Source: Wujia chipingensis (GTDB lineage: Bacteria > Bacillota > Clostridia > Lachnospirales > Lachnospiraceae). From it: DNA of 64,000 nt. Under the pieces are notes generated by a model. The model ran no database searches. It was not told where the DNA came from and saw nothing but the letters and a program-made list of their open reading frames with translations. Below are positions 16,846 through 26,657 of the stretch, piece by piece (the first letter of the stretch is position 1; each line of letters opens with the position of its first letter). Where the stretch lies: contig NZ_CP060632.1 of the NCBI RefSeq assembly GCF_014337155.1, positions 124,001 through 188,000 of the forward strand. The letters run 5' to 3'. The position numbers and the translations under genes were made by a program.

Positions 16846-17847
16846 ATGAGTTATTCCGCAGAGATTATTGATTATAAAGGGAAAGAGGCAGTTGCACTGA
16901 CAGCAGGAAAGTACAAAGCAATCGTGGCACCTTTTTTAGGCAGTAATGTCATCCGTATGCAGGATGTTGAAAATGACATTGAGATTTTCCGTTATGACGA
17001 ATCCCTTTCTGTTGAGGATCTGAAGAAGAGCCCGGAGGTGTATGGACTTCCGACCCTGTATCTTCCAAACCGCCTTGCAAATGGCGTGCTGAAGGTAAGC
17101 GATGCAACCTATCATTTTCCATTGAATGATCCGCTTGGCAACCATATTCATGGTTTCCTGCATAAGCGTGAGCATACACTTGTGAGTGCAGCCGTGGACG
17201 GCAAGAAGGCAATCGCAAAGACAGAGTACATATATGACAAGAACGATGAATTTTTCGAAACATACCCAGTCAGCTTCAAGGCAGAGTTCACATTTACTTT
17301 GTCTGATGACGGTCTGGAGTATGCATTTACGATGACAAATACATCTGACAAGCAGATGCCATATGGTATGTGCAACCATACAACGATTAACGGACCTTTC
17401 ACAAAGGATGGAAATGGTCTGGATATGCGTTTGTATATCCCGGTTGGCGAGAAGTGGGAGCTTTCAAAGTCCTGCATTCCGACAGGTGACATGCTCGTAC
17501 AGACAAATCACGACAGACAGTATCTGACTGGTTCACAGGTTCCAGTGCTGCATGATATTGACAATGACGTATTCTTTGCAGAGGAAGGAAGTCTGGATGG
17601 CAAGCCATTCTATGGCGCAGTGGCAACGGATGCTGCAACAGGCAAGCGTATCTGCTATGAAGTATGTAAGGACTTCAAATTCTGGGTTGTATGGAACGAT
17701 CATGGAGACAAAGGATACTTCTGTCCAGAGCCTTGCACATGGATCATCGATGCACCAAACCAGCCAATCCCAGCAGAGGAATCTGGTTACAAGGAGCTTG
17801 CACCGGGTGAATCTCATACGGTGACAGAGAAGATCTATACCGCGTAA
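16846..17847 (+). CDS. Aldose 1-epimerase family protein (GalM-like)
   Basis: 333 residues from ATG 16846 after AAAAGGAGG. Beta-sandwich mutarotase family: the HGFLHKREH motif with a catalytic-type histidine (about 101-109), MPYGMCNHTTING with a second histidine, and a late acidic PEPCTWIIDAPN segment. The family interconverts alpha- and beta-anomers of aldoses; the exact sugar cannot be told. A small hairpin (CTGCACGAAAGGTGCAG, 16807-16823) precedes the ribosome-binding site. The secreted ChW protein begins 28 bases downstream, so the two are probably co-transcribed. Confidence 0.85.
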   Translation: MSYSAEIIDYKGKEAVALTAGKYKAIVAPFLGSNVIRMQDVENDIEIFRYDESLSVEDLKKSPEVYGLPTLYLPNRLANGVLKVSDATYHFPLNDPLGNHIHGFLHKREHTLVSAAVDGKKAIAKTEYIYDKNDEFFETYPVSFKAEFTFTLSDDGLEYAFTMTNTSDKQMPYGMCNHTTINGPFTKDGNGLDMRLYIPVGEKWELSKSCIPTGDMLVQTNHDRQYLTGSQVPVLHDIDNDVFFAEEGSLDGKPFYGAVATDAATGKRICYEVCKDFKFWVVWNDHGDKGYFCPEPCTWIIDAPNQPIPAEESGYKELAPGESHTVTEKIYTA

Positions 17848-17875
17848 GCGTGCGGTGACAAGGGAGGGGTTATTT

Positions 17876-20497
17876 ATGAATAAGAGAAGAGTATGGGCAC
17901 TTGTGCTTTCAATCGTGATGGTGCTGTCTGTATTTGCATATGCCCCGGTTCAAAATGTGGAAGCCGCAGGGGTTTCGGTACAATACAAATCACACGTTCA
18001 GACATTTGGCTGGGAATCTGCCTGGAAGCGTGATGGAGAAGCCTCCGGAACAAGCGGAAAAGCAAAACGGCTGGAAGGAATCCGGATCACCGTCTCCGGA
18101 GATAATCTGGGGGTCCGTTATACAACACATTGCCAGACATATGGCTGGCTCCCGTGGGTTTCGAATGGTGAGATGAGCGGAACACAGGGCGAAGCAAAGC
18201 GTCTGGAAGCGATTAAAATTGAGTTAACCGGTGCAAATGCACAGAATTACGATATTTATTATCGTGTGCATGCACAGTCATATGGCTGGCTTGCCTGGGC
18301 AAAAAATGGACAGGCAGCCGGAACAGCAGGGCTTGCTAAGCGGTTGGAGGCAATTCAGATTGTTGTTGTCGCAAGGGGAACAACGGTTCAGAATAATGTC
18401 AATGGTATCGTAAGCAGGTATGGGAGAAACTACGTATCGCTCAATGGCGCCTCTGATGTGAATGTCGGAGGTCGGGAGACGACCAACATTACATATCGTA
18501 CGCATGTACAAAGCTATGGCTGGCAGGGATGGAAGAACAACGGAGTGATGGCAGGTACAAGCGGACGTGCAAAACGCCTGGAAGGTATAGAGATAAAACT
18601 TACCAATCAACAATATACGGGAAATATTGTGTATCGCACACATGTACAAAGCTATGGCTGGGAGTCCCGCTGGAGAATGAATGGCGAGATGTCCGGAACA
18701 AGCGGGCAGGCAAAACGGCTGGAGGCAATCCAGATTTACCTTACTGGAGAACTTGCCAATCACTATGATGTTTATTACCGCGTACATGCACAGTCGTATG
18801 GCTGGCTTGGATGGACAAGAAATGGAGCAGCAGCTGGAACGGCCGGATATGCAAAAAGGTTAGAGGCAATCCAGATCGTTCTTGTTCAAAAGAACGGGGC
18901 GGCTCCGGGAAATGTTGCAGGTATCGTATCTACAGTTGGAACGGGTTTTGTGAACCGGCCTGAAATTGCTTTGCCGGAAAATCCGGTATCAAACGGAAGC
19001 ACCGGTTCAAACGGAACATCGGGTTCAACGGGCTCAACCGGAGCAAACAAGAACGATGTTACCAGATATTCATATGAAATCGTTCCTCTGCTGGAGCCTT
19101 TCAATGAGTATTTCTATGTGAAGACGAATAATCCGGATGTTTCCTATGTTCGTTTTGAGGATAAAAACAGTAAGTATAAGGCCGGAAAAGGAGCTTATCT
19201 TATCCCGACGACCCGGAGATTTTTCGATGTCAAATACGAGAATAAAGAAACCGGACGTGTGAAGGGCGGATATATATTCGAGATGTCTGAATCGGGTTCC
19301 GATGGCGGAGCATATACATTGCAGCAGGCTGATCGTGCCTATAAAGTCACTTATTCGGGAAATGTGTCGTATTCAACAATGCCGGTTTATACGGATACAC
19401 CGGTTCAGGTTTCCTGCAAATCGGTGGAGAGTCTGACCGATTATCTGATTAACAATTACACGGATAAATCAAAAGGCTTGTTCGACAATCTGCAAAGTGT
19501 GAACTCAGCGTTGGGGCGGCTTTCTGTCTATCCGAAAAACATCGTTGACACATCGAAGCCGGATCCGAATCGCCCGTATCCGCTGCTGGCAACATCTCCA
19601 TACCCGGAATTGTCTTTGAATGAACACTATTCGATGTGGCAGTCGGCGGATGAGATGATGTTCCTGGAATACCTTCATCCGATGGTGTTGTCATCCGTAG
19701 GAGTTCCGGGCGTTATGGCGAATGTAGCGAAAGCGTTGCAGCCGGATTGTACGGTTTCGTCAGGCTCGGCGCATTATCTGGTCGATGTAACATGGAACGG
19801 AACAACGAAATCATATGGTGGTGCCGGAAACGGAAATACGGATCCGGTTATGTCCAAATATATTGAAAGTTTATTTACCTTTGACGGTGGAGCGAATGAT
19901 TACGCATTTTCTTCGTCCCTCGATAAACTGGAAAGGAAAATTCATCAATATGAGAAACAATCGACCGATGAGTTACAGACATATCGGAATCAGTTGTCCG
20001 GAGATGAATTTGAGAAAAAGATTGGCGCAGGCAATTGGCTGAAGGTTGCTGCTGAGGGCTGGGGATATGGAACGGCATATACGTATGTGAGTGCATATAC
20101 AGGTGTTGGAAACGGCGTCTACCATATGGAGGATGTATGGGTGGACGGAAGATATGTCAATAAGAATAACTGTATTGACCTGAAGGCAACTTATGCACAG
20201 CATCCGACTTCGGATATTCTTGTCCGGAATAAAACATTTACAAATGCATCCGGCAAAACCGTCACACAGGATGTCCTGTATGAATATGATGCGCAACGAG
20301 GTGGCTGGTATGCAGTGCAGTCGTATTACGGAAGAAACTGGTGGCATTCAGATTCATATGATAAGCTTCCGGCTGACATGAAACTATCCAAAGAACAGGT
20401 CGCAAATATGCGGGTTGATAGCAACGCAGGGAAGCTGCCGGAAACCGGTCTGATCTATGATGGGACAGTAGCACCCGGGACACCATTTTTCAATTAA
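17876..20497 (+). CDS. Secreted protein with six ChW repeats
   Basis: 873 residues from ATG 17876 after AGGGAGGGG. A signal peptide (1-31, ending VEAAG) is followed by two groups of three ChW repeats (clostridial hydrophobic, conserved W): about 34-165 and 205-345. Each repeat has the pattern H-Q-(S/T)-(Y/F)-G-W, about 10 residues, G-(E/A)-x-(S/A)-G-T-x-G-x-A-K-R-L-E-(G/A)-I-x-I. A Ser/Gly/Thr linker (about 375-400) leads to a C-terminal region of about 470 residues that I do not recognise. It has no transglutaminase or protease signature that I can defend. ChW repeats are thought to mediate surface or substrate interactions in clostridia. Confidence 0.88.
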   Translation: MNKRRVWALVLSIVMVLSVFAYAPVQNVEAAGVSVQYKSHVQTFGWESAWKRDGEASGTSGKAKRLEGIRITVSGDNLGVRYTTHCQTYGWLPWVSNGEMSGTQGEAKRLEAIKIELTGANAQNYDIYYRVHAQSYGWLAWAKNGQAAGTAGLAKRLEAIQIVVVARGTTVQNNVNGIVSRYGRNYVSLNGASDVNVGGRETTNITYRTHVQSYGWQGWKNNGVMAGTSGRAKRLEGIEIKLTNQQYTGNIVYRTHVQSYGWESRWRMNGEMSGTSGQAKRLEAIQIYLTGELANHYDVYYRVHAQSYGWLGWTRNGAAAGTAGYAKRLEAIQIVLVQKNGAAPGNVAGIVSTVGTGFVNRPEIALPENPVSNGSTGSNGTSGSTGSTGANKNDVTRYSYEIVPLLEPFNEYFYVKTNNPDVSYVRFEDKNSKYKAGKGAYLIPTTRRFFDVKYENKETGRVKGGYIFEMSESGSDGGAYTLQQADRAYKVTYSGNVSYSTMPVYTDTPVQVSCKSVESLTDYLINNYTDKSKGLFDNLQSVNSALGRLSVYPKNIVDTSKPDPNRPYPLLATSPYPELSLNEHYSMWQSADEMMFLEYLHPMVLSSVGVPGVMANVAKALQPDCTVSSGSAHYLVDVTWNGTTKSYGGAGNGNTDPVMSKYIESLFTFDGGANDYAFSSSLDKLERKIHQYEKQSTDELQTYRNQLSGDEFEKKIGAGNWLKVAAEGWGYGTAYTYVSAYTGVGNGVYHMEDVWVDGRYVNKNNCIDLKATYAQHPTSDILVRNKTFTNASGKTVTQDVLYEYDAQRGGWYAVQSYYGRNWWHSDSYDKLPADMKLSKEQVANMRVDSNAGKLPETGLIYDGTVAPGTPFFN

Positions 20498-20562
20498 ATG
20501 ATGAAATATTATACATGTGCTTGTACCGGTAAGCAGTGACAGATGCGCATGAGATAGTAATG

Positions 20563-20603
20563 AAAAAGCATGGTTGGTTCATAATGAGCCGTCCATGCTT
20601 TTT
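20563..20603. terminator. Long hairpin after the ChW gene
   Basis: AAAAAGCATGG and CCATGCTTTTT close a stem that continues inward as GGTTCAT/ATGAGCC. A/T tracts on both sides allow termination on either strand. Confidence 0.85.
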
Positions 20604-20642
20604 GCATTTAATCTTCATGCAAACACCAAGCTTTGCGTCTTG

Positions 20643-20670
20643 GACATTGCGTTTCAGACATTGTGCTTCA
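20643..20670. repeat. Tandem 14-bp repeat upstream of a sigma-28 promoter
   Basis: GACATTGCGTTTCA is followed immediately by GACATTGTGCTTCA (12 of 14 identical). It lies 18 bases upstream of the -35 of the promoter at 20688. The rest of the 20498-20811 gap holds only the hairpin and the promoter. Confidence 0.45.
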
Positions 20671-20687
20671 GGCACCATGCAGCTTCT

Positions 20688-20714
20688 TAATGATTGAGCG
20701 GACTGTGCCGATAT
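20688..20714 (+). promoter_or_regulatory. Sigma-28 (FliA/SigD) promoter
   Basis: TAAT (20688-20691), 16-base spacer, CCGATAT (20708-20714), preceded by G as in the consensus GCCGATAT. It drives the 1093-residue gene at 20812. Confidence 0.75.
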
Positions 20715-20811
20715 AAAAGACAGAGAACCGGTTCGGGCAACTGGAACGCAAGATCGGAACAATGCAAGATAGAAATAATATTATACAAATTAATGATGCA
20801 AGGAGCATTTT

Positions 20812-23800
20812 ATGCAGAATATCAATATCAAAAATTCACAGGATGCCATCAAAGCGTATAGTGACAGTGCAAATGCTTACAGTGGAACAAAGATGAAGAC
20901 TGCTTCGGTCGATCAGCTCGATGCCTTCGAGAAGGTCGAGCAGGTGCAGTACGACAGGAATTCTTCGGTCGATACGAACGCGCAGATGGTCATGGATAAT
21001 TTCAATGAGTACCGCAAGGACATGCAGGAGAAGGCGAAGCAGGAACAGCAGGAAGAGACAAGCGACGAAGAACAGGCGCGTGCAGATGCACGGGAGATTG
21101 CGCGTTCCCTTACTTCCGAGGAGATAAAGAAGCTTCGCATGATGGGCGTGGATGTTGCTTCGGCATCGCTTTCGGACATAGAAGGGCTGGTTACTTCCAT
21201 GCGTGCAGATGCGCATAAGGACGCGCTTGCAAATGTGCTCGCACAGGCGCAGATCGAGGAGGGAGACGTCTCGAATCTGGTTTTTACAAGCAGCGGGGCG
21301 CAGATAGCCGGGACAGATGTGAAGCTGCAGGTGGGGAACAAGGACATTCTGTACCTGCTGAAGAATCGGCAGCCACTCACGCAGGAGACACTCTACAAAG
21401 CGCATTACAGTGGACAAAGAGCGATTGCCGCGGTGGAGGAATTCGGAGGAGACACCGCATATGCGGCGAAACAGGCTGCACAACAGACAATATCCAAGCT
21501 GCAACAGAGCGCTGGACAATCGGTGTATATTCCCGGGGAAGATGGAAATGCAGATTCCGGCTTGCAGGCGCAGCTCGCACATGTGATCATGCAGGCTGGA
21601 TTTGCCGTGGATGAAACAAGCATGGCCGGGGCAAATCTGCTTCTGGCAAATGATATTCCGGTCACGACGGATTCCGTGCGGGCTTATATGCAGATGCAGG
21701 CGCAGATCGGGAAGGATATCGGTGAACTGCCGACGGCACAGCAGGCAGAGAAGCGGCAGACACAGGAGCTTGAGACGAGAGCGGCAAAGCTCAGACAGGA
21801 TGCAGCTTCGATTACAGCAGAGGATGTGGCACAGGCAGTACGTACAGAGCGGCCGCTTACAATCGCTGCGCTGGTGGCGGCGCATTATGATGGGGTACGG
21901 GATGGACAGACCGGTGGACAGCCGGTGGGAGCATACGACGAAACCGCGGATAAGGGTACACAGTTACAGGATGGCCGGAGCGCAGGTTCCGACATACAGA
22001 ATCAGACGCTGCGGGAGGTAACGGCACTGCGGCAGTTAGAGGAGATCCGGCTCTCCATGACACAGAGTGTTGCGGTACGGATGCTCTCCGTGGATATCAA
22101 TATTGATACTCGTGAACTGGCGCAGGTGGTGGCGAAGCTGCGAAATGCAGAGGCACAGCTTACGCAGGAGATGTTTGCGAAGCAGGGTGTTGCGCCAACC
22201 GAAGAAAACAAGGCAATCTATCAGCAGATGCAGGCAGATCTGCAGACGATTGGCACGGCACCGGCAGCAAGGCTTGGCGTGTTGGCGGGTACGGACGCGC
22301 TGCAGTCGGTGACGGTACATGGATTTGCGAAGCTTGTACAGGAAGAACACCAGATCGGTGGACAGGCGGGTGATATGCAACGCCGGATGTCCGATAACAA
22401 TGTGCCGGATGGGGTGGCAGATATATCGACACAGACGATCCGGCGTTCCGTTGATTTCGCAGCGATGGAGCGCGGATATGAGGCACTTGGTACAGCCCCG
22501 CGTGCGGATATGGGAGATAGTATCCGCAAAGCATTTTCAAATATCGAAGATATACTGACAGATATGGAGCTGCCGGTGGATGAGGAACATACACGAGCGG
22601 TACAGATTCTCGGGTATAACCGCATGGAAATCACGGAGGAAAATATCGCACAGATCATAGAGTATGACAGAGCGGTCAATGATATGCTTGCCGCATGCCA
22701 TCCGAATGCGGTGCTGTCTATGATCCGGGATGGTATCAACCCGCTTGATATGACAGTCGATGAACTCAATCAGACACTGCGGGACAAAAATTACAAAGCA
22801 GGTGTGAAGGAGACAGACGATTTTGCAACGTATCTGCGTGATGTAGAGAAGCGTGGACAGATCAGCAGCGAGGAACGCGCAGGATATATCGGGTTGTACC
22901 GGGTATTTAAGCAGTTAGAGAAATCCGGCGACCGGGAAGCCGGGTATCTGTTCGCGAACAACAGCCGGCTTACCGTGCGTAATCTGATTACTGCGATGCG
23001 AAGCCGGAAGGCCGCCGGGATGGAGGCTGTGGTCGATGATTCGTTCGGTATGCTTGCGGATCTGCAGACACGTGGGGAGAAGATGGATGATCAGATCGCG
23101 CGTGCATATGCGGGACGGGTTGGTGCGGATGGTAACTGGACCGGACAGCTCCGCATGGGAGAGAAAGATGAATATATGAGCCGAAATGAACCGATGGCTG
23201 CGCAGGAAGAATATAAAAACCCATGGGAGAAAATCTCTGATTCTCCGATGCTTGCACAGGCAGAACAGCTTCTGCAGGCAAATGATATTGAAGAGAGCGC
23301 ACAGAATCTGGAAGCGGCGGATTATATACTGCAGGGAATGTCGGTAGGACCGGAAGCAGAAGCTGTCAATCATCAGGCGTCCATGAATTTCTATACATTT
23401 GCATCACAGGTATGGAAGCAGATTAGATGGCAGGACCATACGAAGGAGGATGCAGTTGACGCAGAGACGGATGCTATGGCGAAGTCCCTCACAGGAGAGG
23501 AGATTGCGTTGCCGTTTGAATCGGAGATGCTGCTGAAACAGATCGAAGCAGACGCAGATCTGGCGCAGATGTATGCGGATATCCGGCAGCAGATGGTAGA
23601 GCAGATGTATGATCGGGCAGAAGAAGGAAATATAACATCAGATCAGCTGCAGGGCATGAAGGTCGTGCAGGCAGGATTCCGAATATTGGGAGCCATGGCG
23701 GGCAGAAGGCAGTATCAGCTCCCGGTTGAGACAGAGTCAGGTATGAAGGTAGTGAATCTGACGATGCAGACGGGCGGAGTAGAAGCCCGCGGCATCACGA

Positions 23801-24093
23801 TCCGGATGGCGGCAGGGGTGCATGGTATGCTGCAGGCGCAGATCCGGATGGACGAAGCGGGAACATGCACGGGTGAGATTCTTGGCGGTTCCTCGGAGGC
23901 GAATACATGGCTTGCCGGGCGGACGGATGCGTTCCGGGAACTGCTTGCCGGAAGTGAATATGCGGATGCGGCAGTTGCGCTTGGAGAAAGCCGTACAGCG
24001 GCGCGTGGAACGAACGGGGGAGCGGACACACAAAAACTGTGTCGGGCGGCAATATTCTTCGTTAAGGCTATGGCGAAACTTACCGATATATAA
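20812..24093 (+). CDS. Large flagellar-locus protein with FliK-like C-terminus
   Basis: 1093 residues, soluble, Gln/Ala/Glu-rich and mostly helical; it begins with polar INIKNSQDAIKAYSDSANAY. The middle has several related segments: an L-T-x-E-E/D-I start, a stretch like LLANDIPVTTDSVRAYM, LLKNRQPLTQETLYKAHY, VRTERPLTIAALVAAHY and MTVDELNQTL. This suggests an internally repeated alpha-helical unit. The last 130 residues (LPVETESGMKVVNLTM, ITIRMAAGVHGMLQAQIRM, then LAGRTDAFRELLAG) have the strand-helix pattern of the FliK hook-length-control C-terminal domain. I recall similar Lachnospiraceae proteins annotated only as DUF6240. The sigma-28 promoter and the flagellin gene next door support a flagellar role. 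Its true function is unknown. Confidence 0.7.
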   Translation: MQNINIKNSQDAIKAYSDSANAYSGTKMKTASVDQLDAFEKVEQVQYDRNSSVDTNAQMVMDNFNEYRKDMQEKAKQEQQEETSDEEQARADAREIARSLTSEEIKKLRMMGVDVASASLSDIEGLVTSMRADAHKDALANVLAQAQIEEGDVSNLVFTSSGAQIAGTDVKLQVGNKDILYLLKNRQPLTQETLYKAHYSGQRAIAAVEEFGGDTAYAAKQAAQQTISKLQQSAGQSVYIPGEDGNADSGLQAQLAHVIMQAGFAVDETSMAGANLLLANDIPVTTDSVRAYMQMQAQIGKDIGELPTAQQAEKRQTQELETRAAKLRQDAASITAEDVAQAVRTERPLTIAALVAAHYDGVRDGQTGGQPVGAYDETADKGTQLQDGRSAGSDIQNQTLREVTALRQLEEIRLSMTQSVAVRMLSVDINIDTRELAQVVAKLRNAEAQLTQEMFAKQGVAPTEENKAIYQQMQADLQTIGTAPAARLGVLAGTDALQSVTVHGFAKLVQEEHQIGGQAGDMQRRMSDNNVPDGVADISTQTIRRSVDFAAMERGYEALGTAPRADMGDSIRKAFSNIEDILTDMELPVDEEHTRAVQILGYNRMEITEENIAQIIEYDRAVNDMLAACHPNAVLSMIRDGINPLDMTVDELNQTLRDKNYKAGVKETDDFATYLRDVEKRGQISSEERAGYIGLYRVFKQLEKSGDREAGYLFANNSRLTVRNLITAMRSRKAAGMEAVVDDSFGMLADLQTRGEKMDDQIARAYAGRVGADGNWTGQLRMGEKDEYMSRNEPMAAQEEYKNPWEKISDSPMLAQAEQLLQANDIEESAQNLEAADYILQGMSVGPEAEAVNHQASMNFYTFASQVWKQIRWQDHTKEDAVDAETDAMAKSLTGEEIALPFESEMLLKQIEADADLAQMYADIRQQMVEQMYDRAEEGNITSDQLQGMKVVQAGFRILGAMAGRRQYQLPVETESGMKVVNLTMQTGGVEARGITIRMAAGVHGMLQAQIRMDEAGTCTGEILGGSSEANTWLAGRTDAFRELLAGSEYADAAVALGESRTAARGTNGGADTQKLCRAAIFFVKAMAKLTDI
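24063..24089 (+). promoter_or_regulatory. Sigma-28 promoter of the larger flagellin gene
   Basis: TAAG (24063-24066), 16-base spacer, CCGATAT (24083-24089), overlapping the end of the upstream gene. The roughly 105-base leader that follows has several GGA motifs (around 24108, 24122, 24134 and 24152) besides the AAGGAGG site, so CsrA control is possible. Confidence 0.75.
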
Positions 24094-24202
24094 CATAGTA
24101 AAACCGGGATGCGGACGTATAATGTGCCGCGGACATGATGCCGGATAAGAAGCAGACATTTGGATAGCTGAAGCATAACGAACGGGTTTAAGGAGGCAGA
24201 CC

Positions 24203-25633
24203 ATGAGAATTAATTATAATGCGCTGGCGATGAATGCCACGACGAATTTCGGTAAAATAAATAATAAAGTTGCAAAGTCGATGTCCAGACTTTCTTCTGG
24301 TTATAAGATTACAAGCCCGGCAGATGATGCGGCAGGACTTGCGATTTCAAAGAAGATGAGTGCACAGATCCGGGGACTTGACCGCGCGGCTTTGAATTCT
24401 AACGATGGTATCTCTGTGATCCAGTCCGCAGAGGGCGGCATGGAGGAGATGCACAGCATTTTAGGACGTATGCGGGAACTGGCTGTGCAGGCGGCAAACG
24501 ATGTCAATGATGAGGTCGATCGTGATGCGATTCAGGAGGAGATTGATTCCCTGGCGGCTGAGCTGACACAGATTTCCGATACGACCGCATTTAACGGACA
24601 GACACTGCTGAATGGGGATCTGACGAGACGTTCCCTGTCCAGTGTCAATGGTGTGAAAGCAACATACATTTCATCAGAGGTAAGCACGGGTGTTTATTCG
24701 ATCAATGTCACAGCCGATGCAGAGCAGGCATCTATGACGACAGGATTTACCTATTCTACAGCCGTGATCACAAAAGAGCAGGCAGGAACTTTGAAGGTAA
24801 ATGGATTTGCAATCGAGATCGAGGAGGGCATGTCGATGGAGGATGTATATGGAAAGATCCAGACCAGCCTTGCCAAGATCAATATTGATATCTTTGCGTC
24901 GAATGACGGAACGACAGAGGAGAGCTTTGACAGTGGAGCACCGGTGGTGTTCCGCACAAAGGGATATGGCAGCAGTGAGAAAATCAGCATCTCTGTGGGA
25001 AATCCGGAGCTGGCAGCGGTGTTTGGAGTGGCAGATGGCACGATGATGCAGGGCAAGGATTGTCAGGCAGCTTTGAACATCACAGAAGATGGATTTTCTA
25101 CGACTGCAACTTTGAAGACAAATGGAAATAAGATTGAAGTCACAGACCGAAGCGGCTTCTCTATGACGATTGAAGCAGATCCGGGCGCTGTTGCCGAAAA
25201 TGGTGGAGCTGTAACAGCAGAGATCGAAGTGCTGTCGGCTGGAACGATGGTAATACAGACAGGTTCCAACGAGGGTGAGCAGTTAGCCATCGACATTCCA
25301 GAGCTGAATGCAAAATCACTTGGCGTGGATGAGTTGATCATGTACACACATGAATATGCAAGTCAGGCAGTTGATATCATTGATGAGGCAGTGAAGAAAG
25401 TTTCGGCTGCACGTTCGAAGCTGGGTGCGTATGAGAACCGGCTGGATGATGTGCATTCGAATCTCGAAGTGCAAAGTGAGAGTATCACGGAGGCTTATTC
25501 GCGGATCATGGATACGGATATGGCTGAGGAGATGACAGAATATACGCAGCAGGAGGTTTTGTCGCAGGCGGCAATCGCGATGATGCAGAAAGCAAATGAT
25601 CGTCCGGAATCTATCTTGCAGTTGTTGCAGTAG
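24203..25633 (+). CDS. Flagellin with inserted variable domain
   Basis: 476 residues. The N-terminal D0/D1 helices (1-140: LSSGYKITSPADDAAGLAIS, DGISVIQSAEGGMEEM) and C-terminal helices (from about 385 to LQLLQ) are typical flagellin. The 240 residues between them form D2/D3-like variable beta domains. The TLR5-contact segment reads GRMRELAVQAAN, keeping the key arginine and leucine. Only one tyrosine-rich or cysteine feature stands out: a cysteine in GKDCQAALN, rare in flagellins. A FliS paralogue follows 55 bases downstream, and a second, compact flagellin lies at 56284, so the filament may be composite. Confidence 0.93.
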   Translation: MRINYNALAMNATTNFGKINNKVAKSMSRLSSGYKITSPADDAAGLAISKKMSAQIRGLDRAALNSNDGISVIQSAEGGMEEMHSILGRMRELAVQAANDVNDEVDRDAIQEEIDSLAAELTQISDTTAFNGQTLLNGDLTRRSLSSVNGVKATYISSEVSTGVYSINVTADAEQASMTTGFTYSTAVITKEQAGTLKVNGFAIEIEEGMSMEDVYGKIQTSLAKINIDIFASNDGTTEESFDSGAPVVFRTKGYGSSEKISISVGNPELAAVFGVADGTMMQGKDCQAALNITEDGFSTTATLKTNGNKIEVTDRSGFSMTIEADPGAVAENGGAVTAEIEVLSAGTMVIQTGSNEGEQLAIDIPELNAKSLGVDELIMYTHEYASQAVDIIDEAVKKVSAARSKLGAYENRLDDVHSNLEVQSESITEAYSRIMDTDMAEEMTEYTQQEVLSQAAIAMMQKANDRPESILQLLQ

Positions 25634-25688
25634 ATAGTATAGGATAACGTGGAATATATTGATAAAATCGGAATACGAGGAAATTATC

Positions 25689-26168
25689 ATGACACAGGAA
25701 CAAAAACAGGAATTCACACGGCGCATTAGTCAGGAAAACCACAGCGGTCTGATTCTGGTGCTGTGTGATATCTTTCATACATATGGTAACGACGCGATCG
25801 CCGCGTATGAGGCGGATGACGCGACCGCATATCTGCAGAATATTGGGCAGGCGCGGCGTGCGATGCAGGAGCTGATTGAATGTTTCTCGAAGGAAGATCC
25901 GCTTGGAAGAAATGTGATTGCCATTTTGCGATTTATCTATGGGAAGCTTGTGCGCTCGGAAGTACGCAGACAGCCGGATGAACTGGATCGATGTGTGCAG
26001 ATGGTCGATGACTTACGTGTCGGATTTGTACATTTACACGAACTTGACAACGAGGGCGCTGTGATGCAGAATGTACATCAGGTGTACGCTGGACTTACCT
26101 ATGGGAAAGGAACCCTGAACGAGAGTATACAGGGTGTAAACTACGAAAAACGTGGATACCAGGTCTAA
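25689..26168 (+). CDS. FliS paralogue
   Basis: 159 residues from ATG 25689 after GAGGAAA. Helical, with the FliS-like core YEADDATAYLQNIGQARRAMQEL and a second part with RFIYGKLVRSEVRR and VDDLRVGFVHL. FliS is the export chaperone that binds the flagellin C-terminus. The canonical FliS lies at 55211, so this divergent copy next to the larger flagellin may be its dedicated chaperone (inference). It is probably co-transcribed with that flagellin. Confidence 0.72.
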   Translation: MTQEQKQEFTRRISQENHSGLILVLCDIFHTYGNDAIAAYEADDATAYLQNIGQARRAMQELIECFSKEDPLGRNVIAILRFIYGKLVRSEVRRQPDELDRCVQMVDDLRVGFVHLHELDNEGAVMQNVHQVYAGLTYGKGTLNESIQGVNYEKRGYQV

Positions 26169-26240
26169 GAGCAAAACGATGCCATGCTTTATCAGAAATG
26201 GTAAAGTATAAGTAGTTAAAATAAAAAGGAGTAAGTAAAG

Positions 26241-26657
26241 ATGAAAAAAGATGATTGTATTTTCTGCAAGATCGCAAATGGAGAGATTCCATCTGCAACG
26301 GTATATGAGACACCAGAGTGCCGTGTAATTCTGGATCTGGCACCAGCCAATCAGGGACATGCGCTGATTCTGACGAAGGAGCACTACGATAATATCTACC
26401 AGCTTGATGAGGAGACTGCAGGCAAGGTATTTTCGCTTGCAACCCACGTTGCGAAAGCGGTACAGGAAGAGACTGGCTGCGAGGGCCTGAATATCGTGCA
26501 GAACAATGGCGAAGTAGCCGGTCAGACCGTGCATCATTTCCATATGCATGTGATTCCACGTCACGCAGGGGATGACGTACAGGTGACATGGAAGCAGGGC
26601 GAGACAGAATCAGAATCCTTGAAGGCACTGGCAGATGCAATCAAGAAGCATATCTAA
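26241..26657 (+). CDS. HIT family nucleotide hydrolase (HinT-like)
   Basis: 138 residues after AAAAGGAG. N-terminal zinc-type CIFCKI, the GHALILTKEHY segment and the C-terminal histidine triad HHFHMHVIPR are all present. HinT-branch enzymes hydrolyse purine nucleoside phosphoramidates such as AMP-lysine. The stop codon lies inside the start of the next gene, so translation is probably coupled. Confidence 0.95.
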   Translation: MKKDDCIFCKIANGEIPSATVYETPECRVILDLAPANQGHALILTKEHYDNIYQLDEETAGKVFSLATHVAKAVQEETGCEGLNIVQNNGEVAGQTVHHFHMHVIPRHAGDDVQVTWKQGETESESLKALADAIKKHI

